Source: Eudorina sp. 2006-703-Eu-15
Lineage: Eukaryota > Chlorophyta > Chlorophyceae > Chlamydomonadales > Volvocaceae
NCBI GenBank assembly: GCA_003117195.1
Contig: BDSI01000008.1
Location: forward strand, 1,331,570-1,395,569
Length of the DNA stretch: 64,000 nt
Reading direction: 5' to 3'
Shown: positions 1-11,815 of the stretch, piece by piece
Layout: each line of letters begins with the position of its first letter
How positions within the stretch are numbered: position 1 is the first letter of the stretch
Translations under genes and position numbers: made by a program
Notes under the pieces: model-generated
Told to the model about the DNA's origin: nothing
What the model saw: the letters and a program-made list of their open reading frames with translations, nothing else
The model's database searches: none

Positions 1-70
1 GAGAACTGAGCCGCGTGTGTATGTATGTGTTTAGAAATGAAACCCGTGTGTGTTTAGAATTGCAACCCGT

Positions 71-92
71 GTGTGTGTGTGTGTGTGTGTGT
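71..92 (+). repeat. GT microsatellite
   Basis: About eleven GT units. Others occur at 681-700 and 4790-4810, all in presumed introns or flanks of the OPR-like gene. The adjoining GTGTGTTTAGAATTGCAACC at 48-67 recurs at about 4371-4390. Confidence 0.8.
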
Positions 93-428
93 CGCGCTGT
101 CGCCGAGGCGGGGAGAGCCCCTCGGGCTTGCGGGGACTGTCCTGTGCTGGGCGACCAGGCACGTCTTACACAAGGCGCCTGACCCGCAGCGCACGGGGGT
201 GCGTGCGTCGGCGGACCCGGGTGCTGGCAGTGTCCTCGCCTTGGAGTGGCGCGCATCACCTTGGGGGTTGGTTGTGGTTGCTCCAGCGTGGTTCATTTGG
301 GTCTAATCCTGCCCTGACTCAGGGGACCGCTCCTCACCCATATCAGCTACCATGACCGTTCCGTGTCCATGCGAGCTTAACCCCTTCCCCCCTGCCGGGC
401 CCCCTCCCCCCGGTTTGGCCGGCACCAG

Positions 429-1818
429 GGGGCGTTGGGCGCCTTCGTGCCGTACCTGCGGCACCGGCTGAGCACCTGCTCGGTTTCGGAGCTACAGAAG
501 GTGGGCGCCTGCGCGTGGGCGCTGGCAGGGGCATGGCAGGGACAGGAGAGGAGAGGGGAGGGGGGGGGCGGATGGGCAGAGGCAGGGGGGATTATTGCGC
601 CTACCAACTCACACCACAGCCAGGCCTGCAGCGGGTCCGCCAATCCTCCCCGTTGTTCACAGTCTTACACGTTTTGATCTGTGTGTGTGTGTGTGTGTGA
701 GTTTGTGTGTGTGTTACATGGTTGGGGGTGCGTAACCCCATACCTGCACATACCCATACGAGCCGGAGGCCCAAGGGCAAACAAAACGCCCAAAAGCACT
801 GGTTTTTGATCTGACACGCCCCGCATGTGCGTCGACTCAAGAGCCTCCATTATCCCCCATGCGCCATGCGCGTCGACCCCCGCACAGGCATCCCGGCAGT
901 TGCTCCTGGCCTGGAACATGTTCCCGCCCGCCACCACAGCAGCAGCCCCGCAGCCGGCCGCGTCAGATCCAGCCCTACCCGCTCCAGCCGCTGCCCGAGA
1001 AACCACGAATGCGCTCGCGGCCGCCACTGCCATCGCCGCCGCCTCGGCTGCCGCATTGTCCCCCGTCATCGGCCCCACCGCTGCGGCGTGGCGGGCTCTG
1101 GAGGCCGGTTGGGAGCCCCTCCTGGAGTCGGCGGGGTCGGGGGTGCTGGCCCCCGGGCCGCTGGTGCAGCTGCTGGTGGATGTGAGCTTCGGACCGCCGG
1201 AGCTGATGTCGCCGGGATTCCGGGTGGGGAGTAGGGCCAGGGAAGGCGTCGGCGGTTGGGCGGTGTGTTGGGGGGAGAGGGGTATAGGAAATTGGCAGAC
1301 ATGTTCAAACTGCGCGACTGCTAAGGGGGAGAGGGGGGAAGGGCATTGGTGGACATATTCAAACTGCGGGGGGTAGGGGGCCATGGGAAATTGGTAGGGA
1401 CATGTTCGAAATGCGCTGACTGCCCATGCAGAGGGCCTGTGAGGAATGGACCTTCCGTTCCCGTGAGGGCCCACTGCTCTCTCCGAACCTCCGCGCCCCC
1501 CCCCCCCGGCCCCCGCAGTCCCAGCTGCTCCACGCGGTTGGCACGGAGGTGGACCGGGCGGCCTTCCGGCTGCTGCGACAGGGACAGCGCGGGCCCAGAG
1601 GGGACCCCCACGGAGGCGGACGCGGCGGCGACCCTCCTGGGAGGCCACAGGAGGAGGCCGGGCTCCGGGCGCCGCGTCGCGTCCCGCCACAGCGCGGCGG
1701 CGCACGGCAGCAGCTGCCGCCGCAGCGGCGCTACCACCACCAAACAGCCGCACCTTCGGCGGTGCCGCCGCAGCCGCCGCCGCTACAGCAGCCTCACCAG
1801 CACCCGCACCCTCACCAT

Positions 1819-1849
<31 letters not shown>

Positions 1850-4800
1850 AGCAGTCCGAGCACCAGGAGCAGCAGTGCATGGGGCCGAACGATGTGTCCC
1901 ACGCGGCTGCGGCGGTGGCGCGGCTGGCGACCCGCAGTCGACCCGTGTCCGAGCGGCTGGTGCGGCGGCTGGCGGCGGGGGTGCTGGCGGCGGCGCCGCA
2001 GATGAACCCCCGCGCCCTGGTGGGGGCGCTGTGGGCCCTGGGGGAGCTGGGGGCCACGGTGGGTTGGTGGGTGGGTCGAGGGGGGGAGACATGGGCAGGG
2101 GTCGAGGAACCTGGAGTGGCTGGGTGGGCGGGTGCGGATGGATGCGATGAAACCCCTAGACGCACCCAGCCCGGCGAGAAATTACTTGCCATCGAGGTGG
2201 GCGGGGGGTGGGTAGGGGCCGTTGCTGCTGGCGGTGAGGGACGTGGCGGCGGAGGGTCCGTCGCTGCCGCCGGACGTGGGGCCTGTGCTCTGCGGGGTTC
2301 GTCACAGCCAGCTGGGGAATCCGGGCGTCTGTGCAGCATCCGCTGATGGCGGTCCCTACGCGGCGTCCCTTTTACTATCGCACCCTTTCCCTCCCCCGCC
2401 TCCCCGCCTCCTGCGCCCCCTGTCCGCCTCCCCTCCAGGCGCCCCGCTTCATCAGTCCCGGGGGCGCAGATCGGCTGCTGGGGGTGCTGGCGGATGAGCT
2501 GGGGGCCGTCCCGCCGCAGGTAGGTCTGAGTTCCGGGGGTGAGGGGAAATATAGGGGGTGATAAAGGTAAGACACATTGAAGCTGCGCTGCACTGCGGAA
2601 AGGGAGGGAGGGGGGTCGCACTTGGCGGACGCACCCGCAATCCGAATCCCCAATCCTCGATCCTCAAGCCCCAATCCCCAATCCTGAATCCCCAATCCCG
2701 TCTTGCCACGCACCCCACTCGGCTGTTTTTCTTTTGAACCCCACCGGGGCCCCTCTGTAATAATGGCAGTCGCTACCGCTGCTGCTGTGGAGCCTGGCGC
2801 GGGTGCGACTGCGGCCCTATCCGCGGTGGATGGTGTCGTACACACGCCGCGTCCAGCAGCGCGCGACCCAGTACGACATGCGCCAGATCGCTCAGCTGGT
2901 GTGGGCGTACGGGCAGCTCACGCCCGCCGCGCCGTACTCCAGGCTGTACTACCGCCCGCCGCGCGCTCTGGTGCGCTGCCTGCTGGGGTGAGTCCAGTCG
3001 GGAGCTGGGGTGATCACCGTACGTGGGAGTGGCACAGCGGTCCGGAGGGGCCCGCGGTCCCGCCTACCAGCCGCCCAGGAGGGCAACCAGGTGCCCGGAC
3101 CGGACCGCACATAATGACAATATCCGCAGTCATACCTCACCACTTGTGCACCCCGCGCACATCCCACACGCGCCCTCACACGCTCTCACACGCTCTCCGC
3201 GCGCAGGCGCTCTCTGGCGGGTATGCGGACGGCGGGCGGTGCCGCTGATGTTGCGGCGCAGCCGCCGTCGCAGCCGCAGCCGCAGCGGGACCAAAACATG
3301 GAGCACCTGCCCGGGCCGCCGCCGCAGCTACAGCAGCAGCAGCAGCAGCGGCGCCCGTCCTTGACTGACGCGCGCAGCCGCTCCCGCACCCTACCTGGCG
3401 CTGCGGTTGCCGCCGCCGGCAGCGCCGCGCGCGGCGGCGCAGGGCCGGCGCCGGCACCGGGTCCGGGTCCGGGCCCTGGCCCAGGGGCGAGGGTCGTGGC
3501 CGGCTCCCCGCACGGTGCCCTGGGTGTGGGCTACCACTACCGGCGGCTGCGGCCCGAGGATGCGGCCCCGCTGGTGTTCGGACTGGGGGCTCTGGAGGCG
3601 CAGCCGGGGAGCCGCTGGATGCGGCGGCTGGTCTGCTGGGCGGGTGAGCGGGGGTGCTCGGTCCGTACCGGGCGGGGTTGGGTGTGAGGGTGGGGGGTTA
3701 GGGGGAGGAGGGCCGGTCCGGGCTGTGCGTCAAGGCATCCGTAAAATGCCTGCGTGCAGCAACCGCGCACCTTCCCCTTTTCACCCCCAGGCCAGCGGGC
3801 TTACCAATTTCCTATACCCCCGGGCCAGCGCAGTTCGCATTTGCCTTTTGATCTTTCGCTCTCGCAGTCAGCGTGGTCCTTCGCTGCCTTCCACATCCCC
3901 CCTCGCCCTGCTATAGCCCCCCATGTCATCCACACGGATCCAGCCTGTCCCTTCCGAGTGTATTGAATACGCGCCGGCCGTTGCCGCCCCGCCCCGCCCC
4001 ACCCCACGCGCACCAAGCCGCAGGCCCACTCCTGCCGTACTTCAGCGCGCATCACCTGGGGCTGCTGCTGTACGGCATGGGGGCACTGGGCGCGGAGCCC
4101 CCCCGGCTGTGGGTGAGCAGGTACGACCGGTCTGCCTGGGTGGTTGTGGCGGTGGGCGCGACGATGCGAAAGACATGAAAGAGGCCCTGGGTCGGACCGA
4201 ATGTCCACGACCACAATGCCCCGACACCCCCCCGTTTTTGGCAGCAGCGCAGTTTGAAATGGCTATTAATTTCCTAACCCTCGCCATTCCACTCACCCAC
4301 CCACCCAGCTCCGAGGACCTCTGGGTCCACCTTCAGGATCAGTCCCCTGCCTGGCAGTTGGTCGGCTTGTGTGTGTTTAGAATTGCAACCCGCCCGCCCG
4401 CCCGATCCCAGGTGGCAATATACTTACCATAGAACCTGCGAGGAAAAACTTACCATATGCAGGCGCGCGGACAAGGCAGCCGCGCCACCACCGCAAGGCA
4501 AATCATACCGCAAATACTAAATACGGAGACGCACGACGCACGCAAACGGATTGGTTACCGACCTGTAAAATGTATGACGAATATATGGTGACGGTCCCCA
4601 CGGAAGCACTGGTGTGTGTGTTTGTGTAACAAAGAAGCCCACCCATAACCGCCCAGGTCAGGATACTTACCAAAACCTGCGATTTACTTACCATTGTCAG
4701 TACCACAAGACAAATATGGCAGGCAAGCAATATGACCGCGCCACCACCAGGGCGCAGCGCAAGCATGGGCGTGGCAAACATCACACTATGGTGTGTGTGT

Positions 4801-6357
4801 GTGTGTGTGTCCCCCGTACCGTGTTCCAACCGGGGGGACACGTTGCTCTGACAGCAGCGCAGCTTCAAACTGTCTACCAATTTCCTATCCCCCCCTCTTC
4901 CTCCTAGGGTCGCGCCCTCGTGGTGCCGGTCACACTGGTGCGGAGTTAGTTGTCCACGCAGGGTATGATGCGGTCATGGAGGCCCCGGGGGTCCCGTGCG
5001 GCACTGGGCCCGGCTCGGCCCCGACCTCGCGGCGACGTGACACACAGACGGCCGCCACACAGACAGCCGCCAGAGGCGCCCCTCGCCCCCTCATCAGGTC
5101 CATCATCGGGCCCATGCCTCCCGCCGACCTCCCTCTCGGGCCGAGAGTCTCAGCCCCCCGCCCTACCCCCACCTGCCCACACCCACACCCGTTTCGGGTT
5201 TCTTTTTTTTATATATCCCACACCCACACCCACACCTCCCCTCCGCCCACCCGCCCGCCCGAACAACGGCAGAGCCGCCCGCTGCGCCGCCCGTCAACTG
5301 CCGCTGGCCAGCGGACTGGACATCGCGCGCACCGCCGCCGGGCTGGCCCGCCTGGCGCCCGGGCAGCTGCCCCGCGGTGTGCTGCCGGCCTTCCAGGTGG
5401 GCACGCCGCATGTGTGGGGCCCCGCCTAACACCCCCAACCCCCTCCAGGCCGCCTGCCTGCCTGGACCTGTCGGGGCCTTACAAACCGAAAGGGTGAACC
5501 CCCGTGGACACGAGCCCCATCACTCCCCTACAGTCGTCCGCGCATGGATGGAACGGCAGCGTGAAAATGGGTAGTTGGATGCGGGGCCCCGGGAGGTGCA
5601 GGAGGATTTTCTCAGGGGGGCCCACAAACGCTTTCAGTTCATGACGAATGAGCCCTCTGCACACTGCCCGAGGCTTACGGGGGCGCACCTGGTCCCTGAT
5701 CCGCAGGAGGCTGTAGCTCGGCTCCTGGAGGGGCGGGGACGGGCCCGGTCCGCAAGCCGCCGCGCGGGCGCGGACGGTGCCGACGGCGCACGTACCTCCG
5801 CCTCATTGGGCGCCGCTGGCGTCGGTGCCGCGCGAGCCGGCGACGCCAGTGGCCATCCGCACCAGCAGCAGCCCCACCAGCAGCAGCAGTCGGACGACGG
5901 CCCCCCGGCGACCTGGGCGGCCTTTCTCCGCCTGGCCCACGCGCAGCTGCAGGATAACGCCCGGCCGCTGAGGCGGACCTCCCGCGGGAACATCCCGTCG
6001 CAGCAGCGGCAGCAGCATCAGGGGGAGCAGCAGGAGGAGGCACAAGGGAGGCGGGGCGACGGTGGCGGCGGCGGCGGCCCCGACGGAACCTGCCGCACTC
6101 GAGACTTGCCGCCGCGGACGCCGCCGCGGCGCAGCGGCGTGAGCGTGGTTGACGGCGGCTCGGCCGGCCACGACGGTGGCGGCGTGCCGGCTATCGAGGG
6201 CGTGGTTGAGGGCGCAGCTCAGGCTGGGACCCGGGGGGTTTGGGCGGGTCGCTCCGCACGGCTGGTGCTGCTGACGGCGCACGGCAGGCGGCCTCGGCTG
6301 CGGTGGCGGTGGCGCTGGGGGCGCGGGGCGGCGCAATCGGCTCCGGCGCGGCCCTAG
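429..6357 (+). CDS. OPR-like helical-repeat protein (multi-exon, 5' end outside or unresolved)
   Basis: Exons that join in phase: 888-1223, 1519-2058, 2439-2519, 2770-2987, 3207-3643 and 4024-4112; later exons are about 5273-5396 and 5707-6357 (stop TAG). A repeat-like piece also lies at 429-500. Successive units carry the W-A-L/Y-G-x-L signature (LVGALWALGELGA, LLLWSLARVRLRPYPRWM, IAQLVWAYGQL, LGLLLYGMGALGAEPPRLW, LVFGLGALEA). The P-x-P-x-W start and (Q)LxxLLWAxxxL core fit octotricopeptide repeats, a family known in chlorophyte algae for organelle RNA processing, stability or translation. The exon at 1519-2058 encodes a run of eight His then six Gln from CAT/CAG triplets. The link between 4112 and 5273 is not resolved: phase requires at least one more exon. 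The Gly/Arg-rich tail after about 6060 is the least certain part. No RAP domain seen. Inferred role: organelle RNA binding. Confidence 0.6.
1816..1854 (+). repeat. CAT/CAG triplet run (His then Gln tract in the OPR-like exon)
   Basis: About eight CAT triplets run directly into CAG triplets inside an open reading frame. They encode a His tract followed by a Gln tract, which probably varies in length between strains. Confidence 0.8.
4849..4892 (+). repeat. Short intronic repeat, representative sense copy
   Basis: GACAGCAGCGCAGCTTCAAA followed by CTGTCTACCAATTTCCTATC. Related copies: 4236-4275, 7530-7572, 24750-24795, 29158-29200 and 53216-53256 (+); 1286-1315, 1341-1369, 1384-1421, 2555-2598, 46205-46247, 51326-51362 and 52998-53020 (-). 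A partial copy may lie at 3806-3840. Confidence 0.8.
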
Positions 6358-6494
6358 CGGCGCCGCCGCTGGGCTTTGGCTCAGAGAGCGTCAGAGCAGC
6401 GCGCAGTGGCAAATTGCGAAAGGGAGCTCACACTGCATCGGAGCAGCCAGACCCTCACAGCTTGATAGATGGGGGGGATGATAGGATATATAAG

Positions 6495-6503
6495 ATGCTG
6501 TAA
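6495..6503 (+). promoter_or_regulatory. TGTAA 3'-end signal after the OPR-like gene
   Basis: A TGTAA pentamer lies about 140 bp after the TAG at 6355-6357. TGTAA is the usual polyadenylation signal of chlamydomonad algae, so it is a plausible 3' end for the gene. No cDNA evidence. Confidence 0.4.
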
Positions 6504-6519
6504 GGCTGACGACTGCGTT

Positions 6520-9433
6520 CTTGCCCCCTCGGGCCGCGCCACCGCGCGCCAACGTGGCTGGAGTCGGTCGCGGGTCAGCGCTTGGTTGGATCGCGGTTTG
6601 TTGTTCAGGCCGACTGACGTGTTCGGGGGGCGGGGGCGCGGCGGGGGAAGAGCTGCGCCGTCACGCCGTCACTGATGCTACGGCCGCCGCTTCTGATGCT
6701 ACGGCCGCCGCCGCAGATGCAGACGCAGCAGACGCGGCGGCGGCAGACGGACGGACGAGCGAGCGGCGCTACATGTAGGGCGCGGCGCGGGGCGTTGGGT
6801 CGCTCCCTTCGCGCCCCGCACCGTTCCCCCGTTCCCCGCCGGAACGGTGTGGGACAGTCAGTCGGTGTGGGCCGCCGTGGTTTCTGGAAGCGCTCGCAAT
6901 GGCAGGGGGGGGGCCGGAGGGGGAGATGAGAGGCACAAGGGATGAAACGGACAGGGAGACCCCGCGTGCGTAGGCGGGAGCCCCCCCGGAGGAAGGGGAA
7001 GGCGGGCGGACGAACGCCGGTCCTGAACCTCGTTTCGTTCCATGTACCATACCGTATTCCCTTCCACCCGAGGCGACGGAACGCGCGGGGAGGCAGGGGC
7101 GGGGGGGGAGAGCTGGGCAGCTAAGCAGGCAGGCAGGCAGGCGTATTGAGCGGCACGCCGGCGGCGGCGGCCCGCGGGATGAGGGCGCTGGCGGTGAGCC
7201 GGCGGGGGGATATGGAGGATGCAGGGGAGGGATGTCAGCCGAGCGCGCGCGGCGTGCGGCCTACCTGACACGACGCGTCGCGGTGCCACGCGGTGCGGCG
7301 GCGCATGTGGAAGAGGACATGTGGACAGACGCTGTGTGGGGCGGCGTGTTTGCGCCCAGGCCCCCGGTGACGCTCCCGCGTGCGGTACCGTATCACTGCG
7401 GGGGGAACACATATCGATGAAGGTGCCGCGTCTCGATGGCAGCCAGGCATGCTCAGCCGAGAGGCGCGGCCGGCAAGCCCGGGTTGCCCCCTGGCCAGCT
7501 CTGCAGGCGTGTGGGGTAGCCCCACCCCCACCCCTCTCAGTTTGAATATGTCTACCGACTTCCTATACCCACCCCTCTCAAGGCGGCGGGGCGGGCAGGC
7601 GGACAACCGAACTCGCGAGCGGGGCCGTGGCCCCGGACCCAGAGGGAGATCGGGCGGTGATCGTCTTTGGGGGGACGACTGGGGCGGGTGAGGGGTGTCG
7701 CACAGCTGCACATGGGCCCAGCGCGGCGCTGCGTGACACGCGCGACGGCCCCTCGGCGTCCCCCCACCCCCACCCCGCCTGCATGCTGTACCGTACAGGT
7801 ATCAGGTGCCCGTACAGCCTGGGGAGGGGCGAAGGGGAGTGGGGGGCCCGGTTACTCATATGAGCGTTCCCCGAAGTCCACATGTGCGTCATTCGACAGG
7901 CAAGGCGGATTTGCGTCGTGACATGCCAGTGGCATAGCTAGGCCCGGAAATGCACAGTATGGCCAGGGCTATTCGCAGCGGGCTGCGGCGCCGGGTGGGG
8001 CCCAGAGCGGCTCCCTGCCGCCGCGAATGCCGCCCCCCTGGCCGCCGCGGCCTCAGTACACATCCAGCTTTCCGCACGTGCGTGGGTAAGGAATCAGGTC
8101 AGAAAGCGCGTCCCCAATAGAGTCAGACAGTGCGTCCCAATAGCCTTCACACACCCGCATCGCCCCGCTGATGCATGTGCGGGACGGGGGGACGGCGCGG
8201 CCGCGAGTCGTCGTCCTTCAGGGCTGGCCGTTTCACACTAAAAAGTTTGCGCACTAGGCTACCGTTAAAGCAGTGAGCGTGTGCGAAACGGTAACACGGG
8301 GCATACCTAGGAACCGTCTCGATCAGGGATGTTGCGTTTGAAAATGGAGCAGGGCGAAGTGGAGGGCGCGTGACCGGAGGTGACCGCGCCGTTCGCTACC
8401 CCGACCCCTCCACCTGACATAGCGACAGCCCGCCTTTGCCATGTTATTCGTTCGTCAGGCAAACTTGTAAGCGGATCACACGTGCGCACAGAAAGGGATG
8501 CGGCTCGATGTCAAAAGCGGGGACGGCCGGGGTATTCGGGAGTCTTTGGCGTGTGGGAAGGGAGTTGTCGAGTGCGGACGGCGGCGACCGAAATGCGTGA
8601 TCGATAAATAGCCGTTAGGGTGCGGATATTTTGTAAATACGTGCAAGTTGTTTTCTATTGCCTGCTGCAGCTATTGGATTTGGGTGTGTATGGAAGGCAC
8701 ACGATTAGCGCTTCGAAATTTCTGGGGGAGGTCCGCGGACTTTCGCTATGGTTTACATCAGGACAGCTTGCCAACGAATATTTGTTTGTAGGCTCAGGGC
8801 ATTCTTGTAGGATTCCCTCATTTCAGCGAAGGAGGCGGCCACGACGCTGGTACGGAGGCTCGCTCCTAACTGCTGGGCGCCCAGTTGGGGCGTTGTTTCT
8901 GACTGCGGTTCGGGAACCGAAACGCGTCCGGTGGTTGCCAAAATCCGCCGAGTGTGTCACTCTTATCATTTTTGCAACCTTATTGCAAAGTCTGTGTACG
9001 CGAGCAGGCAACGAAAACCGTCAGCCTCAAGGAGGACGTCGGCCCGGAAATCCCCCAATTGTCGCCGACCGATACGGTCGATGCTTAGGCCATACAGGTT
9101 GGAACCGAATTGAGTCTGGAATGTTAACCATATGCAGACCACAACGGCCATAACTTGCGCATACGCGCACACACGGCCTTGCGGGTGCGACATGAAAATG
9201 TCCGGAAGGCGATTCGTCTCACAGCACGCTTGCCGCCGCGCAACCGGCCAGGTGGGTATCAAGCATCAAGAAGACGGAATTCATACATTCAGGTGGCGCT
9301 ATTGTTAACGTTTTCTGATTGCCAACGCGCGATGGCCCTGCCCCTGGAGTCTTTTCCCGGTCCCGCATTGACCGAAGTGCACTGCGCAACTTGCACAAGT
9401 CGTCAGACCCTCTCCGCAGAACTATGCAGAAAA
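6520..9433. other. Unassigned region between the OPR-like and RRM genes
   Basis: GC-rich to about 8.2 kb, then closer to average composition. 6521-6778 is an Ala/Asp-rich open frame and 7200-7900 has short open frames; none matches a family I recognise. One copy of the short intronic repeat lies at 7530-7572, which hints that a transcript with introns crosses here. TGTAA pentamers occur near 8464 and 8632. The stretch 8700-9430 probably includes the promoter and 5'UTR of the RRM gene. No RNA gene seen. Confidence 0.5.
7938..8089 (+). CDS. Possible C-terminal exon, Gln/Gly/Pro/Tyr-rich
   Basis: After an acceptor-like GGCATAG, one frame reads GNAQYGQGYSQRAAAPGG, continues through a Pro/Trp/Arg-rich segment and ends at TAA (8087-8089). 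This low-complexity composition is typical of tails of RNA-binding proteins. Upstream exons could not be found with confidence, and the GTAAGG at 8086 could equally be a donor site, in which case the frame continues. Hypothetical. Confidence 0.25.
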
Positions 9434-10851
9434 ATGTCAGACAAACAAAACGCAAAAGTGTTCATAGGAGGGCTGAGCTGGGAGACGACCGGCGAGAAGC
9501 TTAGGGCCTACTTTGAGAACTTTGGGTCGGTCCGCGAGGCCTTCGTTTCTTACAACCGCAACAATGGTCGACCTCGAGGCTTTGGATTTGTTGTCTTCGA
9601 GAGCCCGGAGGTTGCGGACAAGGTGGTCGCGACCAAGCACACGATTGACCGGAGAGAGGTGTGGGCAGTTACGAGCCAGCACAGCAACCTCCGAGCCCGC
9701 CGCTTGACCAATCGTTGACTCTGCAGGTTGAAGCCAAGAAGGCTGTGCCCAAAGAAGAGACTCCGGAGGACAAGCAGCAGGGCTCTGCGCCGCAGCGGAC
9801 CAAGAAAATTTTCGTGGGCGGCCTTGCACCCAGTGTGGACGAAGCGCAGCTGCGGCAGCACTTCAGCCAATTCGGGACCGTGGAGGATGCAGTGGTTATG
9901 TATGACCACGAGAACAAGCGCCCACGTGGGTTCGGCTTTGTTACCTTTGCGGAGGAGGACGCAGTCGACCGCGTTTTCAGCCATGGCGCGGTCCAGACCA
10001 TTGCCGACAAGCCCATAGAAGTGAAGGCAGCAGTGCCGCGTGACCAAATGCCTCCAACTATGCGTATGCATGGAAGCTACTATGGTCAGCCACCGCATCA
10101 CCGCGGTGGCGCAGGGCCGGGCTACGGGGCGGGCCCGCATCGGAACAACAATTTTGCGGGCCCGCCCCATTACGGCCCGCCTGGTCCTGGCTATCCTCCT
10201 CCTTACAACAATTATGGGCGACCTTTTAGCGGACGCGCGCCTGCGAACAGCTTCGGCGGCTACGGTCCTCGCAGTCCCGGACCAGGTCCAGGACCGCGCC
10301 AGCCGCCGATGCCGGCAGGCCCGCTCGCAGCAGGTCCGTATGGCGGTTACAACCAACAGCGATATGCACAGCAGGCGGCCGGTCCCGGCGCGCAGTCAGC
10401 CAGTCCCAGCAATGCGACCGCGCCATCTGCCAAGGTACCGACTATGCCGAACGCTTACGAAGTCTACAGCGGGCAGTTGAACGGGGTCAACAACGCTATG
10501 TTTTCTTCGCTCTACAACATCGGTCTTCAACTGCCCAACGGATTACCGGCCGCAGCGGCTGCTGCAGCGGTCAACCCAAAGCAGCTCAGCTCGCTCAACA
10601 ACCAGATTAACAGCCAGCTCAAGGCCCTCAGCCTCGCGGGAGGCTTTGCTAACTTCGGCAACGCGCCCGACGCCAGCTACCAAGACGACGCGGCGGCAGC
10701 AGCATACGCAGCAACCCCTGAAGATTTCGCCGCCAGTGCCGCAGCGGAGGCCATGCAAGCCGGTCTGAACAGCTTGGCCGTTAACCCCGACTTCAACTCG
10801 TTGCACGACGCAGGATTCACGACAGCACCAGCACCCGGGTGGTCCAGCTAG
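9434..10851 (+). CDS. Two-RRM RNA-binding protein, Musashi/hnRNP A/B-like
   Basis: Two exons, 9434-9658 and 9727-10851, are separated by a 68-nt GT-AG intron in phase 0; the product is 449 residues. The ATG at 9434 (MSDKQNAKVFIGGLSWET) is chosen because RRM1 starts at once with its RNP2 (VFIGGL) and no domain lies upstream. RRM1 (about 8-80) has RNP1 RGFGFVVF. RRM2 (about 100-175) has RNP2 IFVGGL and RNP1 RGFGFVTF. The rest is a Gly/Pro/Tyr/Asn-rich region with PPHHRGG and PGPGPRQP stretches and later Ala-rich runs, typical of hnRNP A/B and Musashi tails. The protein should bind single-stranded RNA and act in splicing, mRNA stability or translation. Which subfamily it belongs to cannot be settled by eye. 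Confidence 0.9.
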
Positions 10852-11815
10852 TGGAGGCTACCAGCCGGCCTGCAAGGATGTTGGTTGCCCAACCGCGCCG
10901 GGAAGACAAGACATAAGTGTCTACAGGACTAAGACCGTTGACCAGCAGCATAGGTAATGACCCGACCGTCTACTCGGACCAGACCTAAACCGACTACGTT
11001 GGACTCTGCTTGGCGGCGCGGCAAGGCCAGTTGAAAGTGTATCATACCTGACGACGGCTTGAAGCCCATGACGTACGTGGCATTGCGCGGCCAACGCAGC
11101 CTCCCAGGGTTCGTTGGCTACTTGACGATCACCCCGCTGTTTGACTGTGTGGTTTGACCAGGAAGAAGCAGAGGAAGAGAGTACCGGGCAATGCTCTCAT
11201 ATGTTGATTGTCAACAGGGCAGATCAGGTAGTTTCAGGTAGTCAGGCCAGCGCCAGCAGTGCGGGGGCGCAAGGCAATCGGTGGTGCACAAGGGCAGCTG
11301 TGCGTCGAGGATGCCGCGTAGTAGCACAGTTGCATGTGTCTTGCAGTCAACTGTTTTCGACCAGGTTAGGAAGATAGATTCAGACTAATGATGATATATG
11401 TGGTGGCGTTGGCATTGTTGACAGGCCAGGCGCAAGGCAGACCAGGTGCACTTTTCCACTTTGCCATGGAGCTAGGCTGCGTGTGCTGGGCTCATTATCC
11501 AGGATTATTGGACTTCATAATTAAACGTAAATGGACGCTGCTGTTTGAGACGCGCGCACCGAGTGCACCGTCATGTGGTGCATAAACTCGAGCGATAACT
11601 GTGCAAGGTTGGTTGTTGTCGACTTTCCCTCGCCACCTTTCCGGCTCCGATTGTTTGCCCGGGTCAGATATCCAGTTCGCCACGTGATCCTTGAGTACCC
11701 TTCAGACCTATGCATCCCGTTCACCCCTACTGATCGACCCGTACGCAACCCAACTCACGTTGGCACGGGACGGCATTGTTGAGGCAGTGTCATGATGTAA
11801 CATCAAGATGATGGC
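10852..11815 (+). promoter_or_regulatory. 3'UTR of the RRM gene with TGTAA at 11796-11800
   Basis: No convincing frame follows the TAG. The first TGTAA pentamer lies about 945 bp downstream, giving a long 3'UTR of a length common in chlamydomonads. Several U-rich and CAG/GGTAG motifs are present. The 3' end is inferred from the pentamer only. Confidence 0.45.

Noticed and set aside
665..2092. 475-codon minus-strand open frame opposite the OPR-like exons
   Set aside because: Its product is Pro/Ala-rich, it includes translated copies of the intronic repeat, and the opposite strand has phase-consistent exons with repeat signatures.
3223..3687. Single-exon gene with Pro/Gly repeats
   Set aside because: The frame joins in phase to OPR-like exons on both sides (2987 and 4024) and contains a W/LGALEA unit, so it is an internal exon.
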